A DNA stretch of 64,000 nt from Neospora caninum Liverpool (Eukaryota > Apicomplexa > Conoidasida > Eucoccidiorida > Sarcocystidae): NCBI RefSeq assembly GCF_000208865.1, contig NC_018390.1:3118270-3182269 (forward strand). Reading direction: 5' to 3'. The position numbers and the translations under genes are program-made. Each line of letters opens with the position of its first letter. Positions within the stretch are counted from its first letter, which is position 1. Below the pieces are notes generated by a model. The model did not search any database, was not told the DNA's origin, and was given only the letters and a program-made list of their open reading frames with translations. Positions 35,298 through 46,583 of the stretch are shown piece after piece.

Positions 35298-36832
35298 ATG
35301 TCGAATGCTGCTGAGACAGAGAATACCTTGCTGGATAGCATTAGATCCCTTGGATCAGATATTCGTTGCGTTCGGGACGAGCTCAGGCAAATCTTGACGG
35401 TCAGCGCCCGTCACTAGCTATTTGACTCAAGCTTTTCATGCTTCGTGTATACAGGTTCTGAAAGACCTCCTGTCTTTGGCTGATGAACGGAAACAGAAGC
35501 ATTTGCTGCATCCTGGACATCTCCCTCCACAGCGGAGAACTCTGATCAAGGCAGAAGTGCCAGAACAAAACAGCGGGGCACCTTTAACGACAAAAGCACG
35601 TGGCAGGGTATGTTTGACGGCGTCTCCTCCCGTCCAGCCCGCGGATAGTGCTGGCGTTTACAGGTCTGTCTTGCCTCTAGCAGGGTGTCCCAGCAACTCG
35701 ATAGAATGTGTCCCGAAGGTGCGAATAACGGATGCGTGTCTGAGCGGCCCGTATGTACGCTTGCGGGTTATGCAGCGCTGCTGAAAACCTCGTCGCAGCA
35801 AGAAATTACCAAGGTTCCACATCGGTTTTCAGCTTCCTCATCTTCTGTGAAGCGGTACGTAAAACGAGCGTTCTGTCCAGCATAGCTGTACCAACAGTTT
35901 TGCCACAGAGCGAGTACATGGAGAGCGCCATGCTGTATCAACTACTTGCACGGCTCAAGCAAGGAGCAAGAAATACCGTATACCCAAAGTAGCTGCCTCA
36001 CAGCGGACTTTGAAAAGAACGACAAGAAGGCACGTCGCAACTCATAATGCCACTTTAGAAACCTATTGACCGAGCAGCTTCAGGAACTTCGGGTAATGGA
36101 AGAGGGGAACAGGCGATCCGCGCCAGCGTGCGATGGTAACGGGAAGCCGAAGCAAAAGGTGAATTTGCCCACCTCTGCCAGCTATTTCGCAGGTCTCAAT
36201 GATTTGTGTCGCCCTTCCTGATAGAGTCCAAAACGCGCCTCTGATGAGCTCAGTTCCTTTGAAGGGTCCAGCTTGGAGCTAGCCGGAGTGCCGTTTAAGA
36301 AACAACGCAGGATTACAGTCCAACCCTCTAAGAAGTTGCACGTAGCGGCGCCTGTCACAGAGGAGAAACCTGAGCAGAATGACATTTGTAATCTGGTATG
36401 CGTCATCTCGCCGGCAATGATGCGCGATTCGAAATGTGGCAAACAACCTCGTTGCGCAGTGCCTTATGAGTAAACAAGATTCTCTGCACCCCGGACCTCC
36501 TGTGCTTTTCACCCTCGAGTGTGGTAAGGTAGAATGGCGTTGTGAGCAAGATAACTGGCTGTCACCTTCAACGATTGCAGGTCATGAATATCATTTGGCG
36601 TGGTGAGTCCGTTACTGAACTGAATACGGTTAGTCTGCCGAATTAGCATGAGTCGAACAGTTTAGCAGAATGCGTGACTAGGAGGGAGTGCAGAAAGGAT
36701 TGTCCCATCTGTACCAAGCCACTCGGGAAGGATGTCAGCACAACCATCTTGACCAAGAAAAAAATTCTCAAAAAAAGCATGCAAAGGCAGCAGAAGAAGC
36801 TCGCACAGGCTGTAGCGGAAGCTCTGGTCTGA
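35298..36832 (+). CDS. Unrecognised coiled-coil protein with C-terminal CxxC motif
   Basis: Eight exons: 35298-35399, 35455-35607, 35664-35854, 35911-35977, 36078-36158, 36225-36395, 36581-36602, 36666-36832. All phases fit and give 317 residues. The start MSNAAETENTLLDSIRSLG leads into a helical stretch with heptad-like leucines (DIRCVRDELRQILTVLKDLL). The middle is polar, with a second helix (YMESAMLYQLLARLKQ, then LQELRVMEE) and a basic SPKRASDEL / FKKQRRITV segment. The C-terminus has clustered cysteines (CVTRRECRKDCPICTKPLG) and ends in a lysine-rich helix (TKKKILKKSMQRQQKKL). The cysteines could bind one zinc ion; this is inference. No signal peptide or membrane helix is seen, so a nuclear or cytoskeletal protein is likely. 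I recognise no family. Confidence 0.65.
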
Positions 36833-37121
36833 CGGCTCCGCGCAGAGTCGCAAAGGCGAAGCCTGAGCATTTGCTGTGCTGACCACAAACGCATGTTTAT
36901 GTCTATAGAAGAGGAGCCTGCGAGGTGCCGTTCGCTGTGGGCGCCGTATGTCCTGTATTTTTTCTAGGATCTATTCGAGCTGAGGGCCTTTCCAAGCTTT
37001 AAAAATTAACGGCAGGCAGGCAATACTTGCTTGCAGACGGCCGTGCCGGCAAGCTACTGATTGCCAGCCGATTCGTGGCCGCCTCTCATTGTCATGCAGA
37101 CTTTCCGGTTGACTCTGGTAA

Positions 37122-37151
37122 CCCCCCCCCCCCCCTCCCCCAGCCTCCCCC
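37122..37151 (+). repeat. Poly-C tract
   Basis: A run of about 14 C residues followed by T/C interruptions (TCCCCCAGCCTCCCCCC). It is intergenic and would form G-runs on the opposite strand. Confidence 0.9.
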
Positions 37152-38160
37152 CTGTGTTTGGTTCATTCTTCCAAGACTTATTCCATTGCATTACGCGAAA
37201 TACGAGCGCCTGGGCACAAGATTACGATATGAGGGGCAATCCAACATGCGTGACTTAATGTGCCGAAATGCTTACCATCTTGTAGCTTGTTGGAGAGTCT
37301 GAGCACCAGCAAGCCGGCAGGATGGCCACCAAGTTGCCTGGAACACGCACACAAGCAGTTGACACACTAGCTCCGGAGTATGGAATTGAGAAAGTGCTGA
37401 TATGAAGGTGACTCCTCATCAGGAACACTTTTTCAGGAGAAGTAATGTGATTTTGCCACACCCTCCTTGCTGCTGCCCATGTTGACGCAATGATTACCGC
37501 TCTCGCGCCAGCGAGTCAGAGCAATGAAGTACATCGTTGCACTTCTAATGTTTTGACTCACGCTGAAGATTTTGAATAAGGTACCATTATCATCAAAAAG
37601 GATATCATGAAGGATATTACGGATCGCGGTACTGAGGTAGTTACCTTTTACATGAAGCTTGGCGATAAGCGGTGGACAAATTGTTCGATGCCACTCCTTC
37701 CAACACGGCTTGTGTATGGCTGCATGTTGGAAAGGCGGCCGTCACTGTTGAGTGTTGTTAAGCAGAGAGGGAGGGAGGTTGTGAGATGTGCTGACCGATC
37801 AGAGGTGAGCGAAGAGCAGACGCAGTGCAGTGTGCGTTGGTTTAAGCGAAACCTACATCTGGAAATTGGCTAGGTGCCGAATAATGACCTGGAGGCTGAG
37901 TGCACGAGTCCTGTCGGCTCTACCAAATTGAGGTTAGTTCTCCTACTGTACAAAACGGCGCCAACGCTAGCTTGAAGGGTGTGGAAGTCTTGCTTGGGCG
38001 CATTTGGTGTAATCACATTCGTAGTTTATGACAGAGAGTAAAAAGCGTTATGCATTCGTAACAGCTCTTTCAACCTCGATTTTGCACAGCTAGCACCCGC
38101 CTCCCAACCCCCCACCCCCTCGCCACCCGCCCAAGGCATACTTGACCAGTTGTAGCCTTA

Positions 38161-38176
38161 CCCCCCCCCCCCCCCC
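38161..38176 (+). repeat. Poly-C homopolymer
   Basis: Sixteen consecutive C residues. The 60 bases before it are also C-rich (CCCAACCCCCCACCCCCTCGCCACCC). Confidence 0.9.
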
Positions 38177-38873
38177 AGTACTGGTACTGACACCATGAGA
38201 ACACAGCAAAGATTTTGCGACCTTCAATAAAGCGATGCGCAGCGGTTTCTCTTTAAACACAAAGATGAACACGTGATTTATGCTTCTGACGTGTGCGGAA
38301 TCATTGGGGTCGAAAGCGTTATTCTGCTGGAGAATCGGAGAACAGGTCGTCGAACGCGCAGTCCACCGAGCGGTCTCTGGGTGACTTCATTCGTCTTTAG
38401 TCAACGCACGACCTTCTTTTCTCGTTGCTGCGGCAAAGTATCCGTCTTCGTCCTTTTTTTCCGTGTGTCTTTCTCAGATTGGGGAACCTCGTCAATAAGT
38501 GGCAAAATTCTCGATGCCAGCCCCAAGTAAACCACATGCATTTTTGCCGTCCATTTAAAACGGGTGGACAACAGATTATTCGCGAGGGGGTTAGACCGAT
38601 CCTTCGGGGGTTTTTTGACTGTTTGATTCTCCTCTGTCCAGTCGCAGTTGACGGCTTTCAGATTTCAATGTTTTTTCGGAAGTGTATTGACTTCTTCAGA
38701 TCTCCAGCGCTGTTACTGTCTCCGGGGCACGAGGACTCTCGTTTTGTTGCTCATATTCTAGGGTTCTTGACTCCCCTTGCTCTTCGTTTCATCAAAGTCA
38801 AGCTTCTGTAGTCGTGGGCTGGCCTCCTGACCTTGCCGATCCATCCAGAACAGACCGTCCCTCCAAGCGCACG

Positions 38874-40854
38874 ATGTTCTCCGCCGAGGAGACACCCGTA
38901 GTGGGGCAGCCTCAGGGCTTCTTCATGGGTACACATCAGGCCGACCAGTTGCCCAAAAGTTCCGGAGGGATTCCCAAAGAAAAGAACTTGTTTCCTTCCT
39001 TGGACGGGCAAGATTTGTGCGATTTTGAGGTCGTTCAAACAGAGACGCATTTCACAGAAGCAAACTCAGTGAAGGAACGCTTCACCCCAGCTGGGCCGCA
39101 AAGCCCTCGGACACCGGCGGATCCCACCTCTGGGGGTTCTTCCGCATTCCGCGCGTGTAGTCCGGCACTTGACACACCAGACGTTTACATCCAGACACCT
39201 CCCGATCATGGCGTATCGGGTCGCAGATGCGGCGGAACAGAGCCGGTGTTTAATACGAGCGACCAGTCGTCCCGAAGCCTTCGTTCAGATCGCGACTCAG
39301 GGGCAACTCCATGCAGTTGTGATCCGAATTCTACGGATCAAAGTCATACCGATAACAACTACAGAGACACTCATGCTGACATAGGCTGCGGGGAAGGTAA
39401 CTCGATAGCTGTGCAGTTCATCAGCAGGGGCTCCAGCCGTGACGACCAGCCACCGGAAGATCGCAGAAATGAATTTGGCGCCGGAGCCCGGGATGTGCTT
39501 GCGCTAGCCGACGGAGTGAACAATATCCGATTGGCTTCGCACCCTGAGGATTCTGGCGTGCTTACCCAGATGAACCGAACAATGCAAATGATTCGTCAGC
39601 AACTTGACCAACAAGCGGTGCAAATACAGACTTTGACTAGCTTGTAAGTGCCACAGTATGCACGTTGCTTCCGGGAGCACCTGTGGCGCCACGCGTAGGC
39701 CTTATTCGGTTGCCCCCGCTCTTGAATTCTGTTCCCATTTCGAATGTGCCTTACACAACAGAGTCAACGAGATGTCAGCGAAGCTGGACTTGCTTCATGG
39801 CGGGCGAACGCCGCCCGAACGGCAAGCTTCGGTCAATTTCTCTGGCTGTGGAGCTCGTGACGGGAGAGCAGAAACGACGGACATCGCTCGTGGTCGCATT
39901 GTTCCTCCCCCTCTGCCGAGAGATAGATCACAGGACCCCGCCCCGCTTGCGGCAGGTTCCCGACCTGCACGCTACAACCCCGTCGAAGGTGAATAGTCTG
40001 ATGGCGTACTCATGTAGTGCTCGTGATATATATATATATATATATATTCAAACACAAAAACTGGGAGAGACATAGGGGATGCCGGGTTGTATTGCTTTGT
40101 TGAGTCTACGAAATGCTGGAGTGTCTTCATAGAAGCGAAAGTGTCTGGATGTACACGAGCAGGTCCGCAACGAAATCAGGGGCAAGTGTAGAGGCATCAC
40201 GTTTGACGGCCACTCACGTGCGCTTGACCCAGGTGATATGAAAGGGAAGGCGGTAACAGTTACATTCCTTGCATCACCGGAAACACACAACCCGTTGTCT
40301 CGGACGTCCACGCTGACGCCGTCGCCAGAAAACCAGACACAATGCCAATTTTCAAGCTGCGCGTCTTTCGGGATTTTCAGATAGATCGGTGGCTCACCGT
40401 AACGCTCTGGCAGCTCAACGTGCAGCGGAAGCGGAAGCTTTGGAAAGGAAACGCCTGGAAGAGCTCAGAGCAATGGAAAGGAGAAAGGAAGAAGAACGGA
40501 AACGAAAGGAAGAGGAGGAGCGAAAGAGGTGAGTCACTCGCGGCAGGAGGCGTCTGAATGCTCGCGTGGCTTCGGCATAGTTTGACGTCCATGTGTGCAG
40601 CGTCTAGTAGACTGGATAGGAGGGAACCTATGGCAAGTTGTGTGACGACTCGTTTGAGGTGACGTCTTCGCTTTGTTATCTGCAGGCAAGAAGAAGCAGC
40701 CCGTCGAGCGGCAGAGGAACAGCGGCGTCGCGAAGAACTTGAAGAGAAGCGCAAGAATATCATGAGTAGCTTGATCAGTGGGCAAGCACGAAGCAGCTCT
40801 CTTTTTGGAGACGACAGTGGCCCAACGAACAAGAACAGTTTATTTGACGATTAG
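38874..40854 (+). CDS. Disordered protein with charged coiled coil and LFGDD/LFDD tail
   Basis: Four exons: 38874-39643, 39762-39988, 40381-40528, 40686-40854. All phases fit and give 437 residues. The ATG at 38874 (MFSAEETPVVGQPQG) is the first in a frame that is open further upstream only from non-ATG codons. Residues 1-230 are low-complexity, Ser/Pro/Asp-rich and probably disordered. A short helix follows (TQMNRTMQMIRQQLDQQAVQ, continuing VNEMSAKLDLL). Residues 330-410 form a long Glu/Arg/Lys coiled coil (ALERKRLEELRAMERRKEEE). The tail holds two acidic aromatic motifs, SSLFGDD and NSLFDD, at the very C-terminus. Such L-F-acidic motifs are used by some trafficking adaptors, but no function can be assigned. 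The intron between exons 2 and 3 contains a TA microsatellite. Confidence 0.7.
40026..40048. repeat. (TA)n microsatellite in an intron
   Basis: About eleven TA dinucleotides inside the second intron of the LFGDD/LFDD protein gene. Confidence 0.95.
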
Positions 40855-41417
40855 TATTCGTAAAGAATTCAGTCATAACTGACGTCGATCACGCGTGGAA
40901 ATGATCGAATGGTTTCTCTGACGTCGAAGTCTCATCTTCATGTTTTTGTGGAACGAGTTGCTAAGCACAAACTCTTCTGTTCTTTTCGTACGCCGTGCGT
41001 TCACTGTATCGTGCATTTCTAATTACGGTGGTCCAAACATCGTACTCTCTCATGGTAAAAATTCTGAGAAATTTGCACCGTAGTCAATCGTGGCATAGAC
41101 GCGTTGCCCTACCGAATGCAGTGCCTAGCGATGTTTTGAGTGTCGTACAAGCGAAAAGTAGAATAGGAGTAGTACAGATGATAGCTCAACGTTGTCGGAT
41201 ATGCAACACCCATAATGACCCATACAGCGGATATCAGAAACCAGATTCTGTCTCGAATAGCGCATGTCAACACTCAGAGGCAATTCTTGCAGCTTTTGTG
41301 TGTCTATTATCTCTGCGCTCTGTCCATTGGTTCACACGGAAGCATGGAGTACCTGACTCCCCGTTGAATGGCGGTTGCGCCTCGGAAATTCTGAGCCGAC
41401 GGAGATTTTTGGCACAC

Positions 41418-42731
41418 ATGTCTCGTTCACTGCAAATTGGTCATCGCTCTTTTCTTGTTCAGAGTACGTACCGATCCGAATCACCGGTGCGTGGTACTTT
41501 TCGTCGCGATACAGGACGACCGTACTGGGTCACACGGCGAAGATACATCTTGACCGGTGAGCAGGTCAACACCACTATGACGAGTACCTTCCTTTACCTC
41601 GAGTGTCTTTGCAGTGTACACTGTTGGTAGCGGGTTTGCATCAGAGCCTAATATTTACACAGCCGAGGTCGTCTTCCTTAAGGTCACCCGAAACTCTCAA
41701 GGCCAGAGAACGCGGAAAGAGATAGAGGTACGACTGGTAGGGGGCCCCAGTCGAGTGTGGTGATTGCCGACTACTCTGTATCTCCTGACGTCGATCATAA
41801 CAAAGCATACACGGCCCAGTGTAGGCAAATTGCTGTTGTCATGAGCCTCAACGTGCAGGAAGTATATTCCTGGGTATCACACACACAGTGACGCTTCACC
41901 TCTCTCCGGCGGAACATGACTGTCGAGAGGTGCACTGGCATTTCTGAGCGGCCGCTCAACTCAACTGCCGATTCCGGAATTCTGACGATCAGCATCACTC
42001 CACCGCATGCGCACTAACCTGACGTACAATCTGAAGCAGGAGCAGCAAAAGCATAGCCGGGGGGCTGGCGAGCCCGTGCTCAGTGGTTTTTTCGCTTCCG
42101 CCTCCGAAGTACACCCAGGTATTTTGGGATGTTAGCACGTAGTGCAGCCGGACAGTGCTCTTCGGATATACTTGCGTCCTCCGTGTTGGATCACATTTGA
42201 ACCGTTTGTCTCGTGCGATAGATTGCTGTTCTCTCGGCGGTGCAAGAACTGCTATGAGCAGTTACACAATCCTTGCCCGCCGAAACGGCACTGCTACACT
42301 CATGCGCTCTGCTTCCTGAATTAATTGGTAGAATTCGCAACTGCGTCCCGTATAGTACGACCACAGCGCACTAAATTTTGTCGACTCATGGTAGAGGCGG
42401 CTTCCGTGGGCGGAGAAATGTTGACGCTAGAAGAAATCAACTACAGGCAACTGTTGGGTGAGCTCTAAAAGATAACTTCCATCTTTGCCACTCCAAGTTG
42501 TGACACCACAACGAAAGAATCTCAACCGTTTTGATGCCCTGGAAGCAAGTTGTTAGCCCGGCGCTGCAATGGCCGACGAACGGACATAATAGTCACAGTT
42601 CATCTTCTAAGGCAGCCGTCTCACGCCGCCGCCGCCTTGAACGGTATCGCAGCGAGTGTAAACAAATGAGACATCAGTTTCATCTACAGTATGAACTGCG
42701 CCTCTACTGCAAAATCACAATGAATTCATAA
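41418..42731 (+). CDS. Small basic protein, five exons, unrecognised
   Basis: Candidate gene: exons 41418-41556, 41615-41727, 42040-42118, 42356-42457, 42550-42731. All phases fit (204 residues) and each intron has GT..AG ends. The start MSRSLQIGHRSFLVQ opens an Arg- and Ser-rich, acid-poor segment (GTFRRDTGRPYWVTRRRYIL) resembling a mitochondrial targeting sequence. A more ordered part follows (VYTVGSGFASEPNIYTAEVV, then FLKVTRN), then MVEAASVGGEMLTLEEINYR. A basic helix near the C-terminus (RRRRLERYRSECKQMRHQFH) precedes YELRLYCKITMNS. A mitochondrial protein, for example a ribosomal subunit, is one guess from composition only. The acceptor of the last exon (GAAGCAAG) is weak. The first exon might instead begin at 41463, if TTGTTCAG is an acceptor. 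Confidence 0.45.
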
Positions 42732-44804
42732 CCTCAAAACTTTTACTAAAAAACACGATCTCAAGGACGTTGCCCTTACAAACATCGTCCACAAACAACC
42801 CGAATCGAACCACAGCGGTTGACTAGGATCCCTCCAATGCAGAAGTCTCCGTCTGTTTACGCTTCCTGAAAAAAACGCCCTCCCTGAAGCATGAAGTGCA
42901 ACATTTACAAACACTACACATCACGCAACATATCGTTACCGCATGCTCATGATCTTACTTTATCGATGCCGCAGTCGCCAGAACGGAGTACCACGTCGGC
43001 AATGAAGAATTACGAGCGGACAACGGTGAGGCCTGGTAATCACTGCAGATTGTTTCTCTACGGGAAACGAAATTTGCCTAAAAGCTAACTACAGTGGCCA
43101 TCTCTTGCGAGCAGTTCTCAGCCAGAGACAATTTAAACACAAAAACTGTAACCATGATTTGTATGCACATAAGGGGGAACGGACCCGAACCAGCTTTCAC
43201 AAGTTCTCACCCGTAACAAAACAGTGACCGAGATGGAAACCGGATTTAAGAGAAGGAAAACCTCTATTCTTGGTCGGTTACGCAAACAGGGCGCGAGGAC
43301 CCGACGCACAAAATCATACGGACCGCCCGGACACTTGCCACACTGTAACGTGGCTGTATTACGCTATGCACGATTGCGTTGTCGCAACACACGTCATGAA
43401 CGAAATACATGCCAGTGCCGCCTTCAACACTCAAACGGGGTCAAATAGGCTACTCCAATAATGACATGGAACCAAAAAAAGTCATCTCGCAGGATGAGAA
43501 CATCGTTAGAGGAAATCTCCGCGAGATGACAAACGTGATCCACTGTCGAACTGCCCGTTTATGTGGCAAACCAAAAAATCGAAGGTCCTTAAGGTTCGCT
43601 CTCAGCGGTCAAAGGCTCCTTCGGTCGCCCGATCATTCCCTCGTAATCAGCCACTTGTAAGTTTGCTCCCAACATGGATGATCAGCACACCCCCTCGCCC
43701 GCGATGTCTGTAGAAGCCCCGGATAAATGGCCAATCACAAACTATAGAGAAGGGCCCGTCCACGCTTTGCCGACGGCAGCGAGTTCCCCTCGCCACCTGT
43801 GTCACGTGGAGCGGCGAGTTCGAATGAAAAAAAAGACGTAGAAACATCAATCAGACCGCCACATTGGAAACTTCTCTCCAAAAACGGAAAGGCCCGAATC
43901 CAAGCTCTGTTGCGTTACCATGACATCGAAAGCTTTCAGGATCACAGTACGTATATTCCCGAATCAACAAAAGTAAAACTCCCACATTTCCGGGAGCAAG
44001 ATCTTCACCGCAGAACGATGAGCTTTTTGTACACGACAAGCAACATGACACACCGTACCACCGCTCGTCGTGCGGATCAGCCAATAATCAGCTTTTTCTG
44101 TGGTCCTCCCACACGCGGCGGCAGCCAGGGCCAAAGACGTCGATTCCCTCTACGAAGAGAGGAACGCCGTTGTCCTCTGACCCAAACACGCCGCTTGAGC
44201 CGTGAAGAAAGCCACAACACACCGCCACACACACACACACACACAGAGGAACTGCAGGACATCTTCGCCGGGCTGAAAGTTGGGTTCCCAAACAAAATGC
44301 GTGGCACGGCCAACGTCCAAGAAGACATCCCTCCCACCAGACTTTGAAGTACGAATGGTCCTGCCTGGTCAACTCTGTCTCGATAGGCAACGTATCTGGT
44401 ACAGCTCTGTCTGCCCGCACAGCGTGGGGTTCGCTGTCCCCAGACTGCCAGTGTCAAGGGGCCTCGCGATCGGCTGCATACCAAACCTGAAAAGATTCGA
44501 TGGATATCTCCAACAAAGGATTTCCGTGAAGCGCAGGTACCCCCACCTGCTTCATTAAGTTAAACTTGACATTGGGGCTCGCACCGACCATCTGCCACAA
44601 GGGAATTTTTATACCCAGTGCGCCGCACGCAACGTTAGCCTTGCAATATTCCCAGGTGAAAAACAGCACCACTTCGGCGTTAGACTCGAGTCCTCGCTCA
44701 TGACGGTGCGTTCGACTGGCGGATCGTCGTCCACGCCTTCTGTCTCAGAGGCAATGTCTCAGTCGGGGCAAGCACTGTACCGCCTGTCCCGCCGCACATA
44801 ACGA
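42732..44804. other. Intergenic, nothing assigned
   Basis: The 3' flank of the small basic protein gene (+) meets the 3' flank of the zinc-finger gene (-). The open frame at 43799-44345 starts from a non-ATG codon and crosses a (CA)n repeat, so I do not call it. No other structure is seen. Confidence 0.5.
44226..44245 (+). repeat. (CA)n microsatellite
   Basis: Ten CA dinucleotides in intergenic DNA. Confidence 0.9.
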
Positions 44805-45773
44805 CTAGCGCCGTTGAAAACGAGTGCTCTCTCCGGGTGTCGGCCCCATTTTCTCTGCAGCACTCACTAGAGACACTTCGCCTTGACTAGCCGGTCTGCT
44901 CGACGCGTCTCCGGCCGCTTCGGTTGCTCCCTCTCTATAATGGGCGTGACTCGTCTCACTTCGCGAGTTTCTCCCGACAGTTCCACTCGCCGCCGCGTCG
45001 TTTCCTCCATTTTGGTCCTTGCCGCCTCCACGGCGTTTCCATCGCCACTTGTGAGATTCTCCCGCACCCATATTTTTGAGCCGACGGCAGGCTCGGGGGC
45101 TGGCGTAGAGGGTCACCGGGGGAGGAGCCTCACTGCTGTCACCGCGGCTCACAGGCCACACACCTGCTGCCAGGTATTGCTGATAAACTGTCTTGGCATA
45201 TTCCAGGACGATCCGGTGGCCCTCTTCGTCCCGTTCCTTGTCGCACTGTTTGCACCGGAACCGCCGAGGGAAGTTGACGGTGCCACAGCTGGTGCATTTC
45301 CAGTTCCCTCGACAACCCGCAACGAGGTTGCGCGATCCGGCGAAGCAGAGGGGATCCCCGTATATCTTCAAGAAGGACGACGGGTTTTTCAAGTTCTCGG
45401 GAGGCACCAAAACACGGGGTGCTGCAAAGTGCACACCACCTCCGAGCACCTGTCCCTGATTACGCCGCGTACTTCCTTCTGCTTGACCGGCAGAACTGCT
45501 TCTCGACGCGCAGCTGGCTCGCGTTTCACGGGTCCTTGTGATGCCGTCCACGAGCAGCCCGTCGGGCACGCTACCGGTTCCCCCAGATGCGCCTGCCGCG
45601 CTCGGGCAGTTGCCCAGCCTCTGAGCGGCCGTTTTTTTCGCTTCGCAGGACAAGAGCGCGACCTGCAGAATTTCGACCGTTCGATCAAGAGGGGACTCGT
45701 CACCTTGGGAAATGAACTCGTCAACGAGAATGAGGACGGTTTTCTGTGCGACCTCGGACACAATGCTCTCCAT
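44805..45773 (-). CDS. RanBP2-type zinc-finger protein
   Basis: A single open frame; the first ATG at 45773 gives 322 residues (MESIVSEVAQKTVLILVDEF). The frame is open a little further upstream without an ATG, so an upstream exon is possible. The clear domain is one RanBP2-type zinc finger at about residues 155-185: NWKCTSCGTVNFPRRFRC, then KQCDKERDEEG. It has the W-x-C-x2-C-x10-C-x2-C spacing, with N and F in the RNA-contact loop as in ZRANB2-type fingers, which bind single-stranded RNA. The N-terminal 35 residues look helical. The regions on both sides are low-complexity, rich in Ser, Gly, Arg and Glu; the C-terminal part is basic (KWRWKRRGGGK). Function in RNA binding or splicing is inferred from the finger. 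The opposite strand is also open for 349 codons but has no domain. Confidence 0.75.
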   Translation of the reverse strand: MESIVSEVAQKTVLILVDEFISQGDESPLDRTVEILQVALLSCEAKKTAAQRLGNCPSAAGASGGTGSVPDGLLVDGITRTRETRASCASRSSSAGQAEGSTRRNQGQVLGGGVHFAAPRVLVPPENLKNPSSFLKIYGDPLCFAGSRNLVAGCRGNWKCTSCGTVNFPRRFRCKQCDKERDEEGHRIVLEYAKTVYQQYLAAGVWPVSRGDSSEAPPPVTLYASPRACRRLKNMGAGESHKWRWKRRGGGKDQNGGNDAAASGTVGRNSRSETSHAHYREGATEAAGDASSRPASQGEVSLVSAAEKMGPTPGESTRFQRR

Positions 45774-46304
45774 AACGCCTACAAGCGATGTCAGGAAGCT
45801 TGCCACACTGGCTCCGGGTCACGGGCTGAACGCCACGAGAGTTCAGAGTTCCCGGCAACGGCATCGGGCGACTGCTTTGAAGGCTGCTTGACGCTCCTCA
45901 GGGAGTGTCGGGAGCTGTGTTCTGCTTCGTAAAAACACACAATCGGCGTGGCCGCACACGGCGCCGGCTGCAGCTCGGTGGCCGATTCATACGGTTCAGA
46001 ACGGATTCTGACCGACGCGAGGGGCCAGATTTAGAACGCGCGTCTGGGGGGGATGGAGGGGATCTCCGCACCCGACAGTAGATGCGAAACAACAGGTAAG
46101 CGGGACTCCCCGTTCGCAGCCTCTAGAAGTACATCGATGTGCAAGCGGCAACCGCAATCACGAGGCACAAATGAAAAAAAAGCCTTCTACAACAGATACG
46201 TCGCAAAAAACAACGTTCGGATCTTGGCAGCCACGCTTGTCAGTCCGCTGACTGCAGCGTGACCACTCGCCAGTTTATTTCCCGGATACTGCACGGGTGA
46301 GCCT

Positions 46305-46583
46305 TCATCTAGAAAGGAGCGTTTTTTTTTCAGCGTAGACGGCGAATACCCGTCCCCAATATGAGTCCAGTTGTCTAGTCACCAACGGAGTCAGCAGATT
46401 CTCCTGGAGTTTATCCTGGTTCATACAGAGAAGTGAGCTTTCGTACTGCGGAAGATCTGCAACAGCAGAACGACACACCACAGGATTCACGGTCACGAAC
46501 TTTACTGCCACCCTGCGCTGTCCGCAGTCGCCATATACCGGGGAAGCAAAGGTCTGGTTAGAGACCAAGAAGGCCAAGAACAT
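46305..46583 (-). CDS. Possible small secreted protein
   Basis: An ATG-started frame of 92 codons. The N-terminus MFLAFLVSNQTFASPVYGDC resembles a short signal peptide with a cleavage site near ASP-VYG. Three cysteines follow (DCGQRR, VVCRS, LLCMN). No family is recognised and no splice signals were needed. Its length is within what chance can give, so this is a weak candidate. Confidence 0.2.
   Translation of the reverse strand: MFLAFLVSNQTFASPVYGDCGQRRVAVKFVTVNPVVCRSAVADLPQYESSLLCMNQDKLQENLLTPLVTRQLDSYWGRVFAVYAEKKTLLSR

Larger units (their letters stand above)
36833..38873. other. Intergenic with two poly-C tracts
   Basis: This is the 3' flank of the CxxC protein gene and the upstream region of the next + strand gene. 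Apart from poly-C runs at 37122-37151 and 38161-38176, no structure or exon chain was found. Confidence 0.5.

Noticed and set aside
40233..40330. An extra exon in the LFGDD/LFDD gene
   Set aside because: An acceptor and open frame exist, but no donor gives the phase needed for the next exon. Joining 39988 directly to 40381 keeps the frame.
43799..44347. A 182-codon open frame on the + strand
   Set aside because: It starts from GTG, runs through a (CA)n repeat coding for alternating His-Thr and has no recognisable domain or splice support.
44883..45932. A 349-codon open frame on the + strand
   Set aside because: It is antisense to the RanBP2-type zinc-finger protein, starts from a non-ATG codon and has no domain. 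GC-rich codons on the other strand explain the openness.
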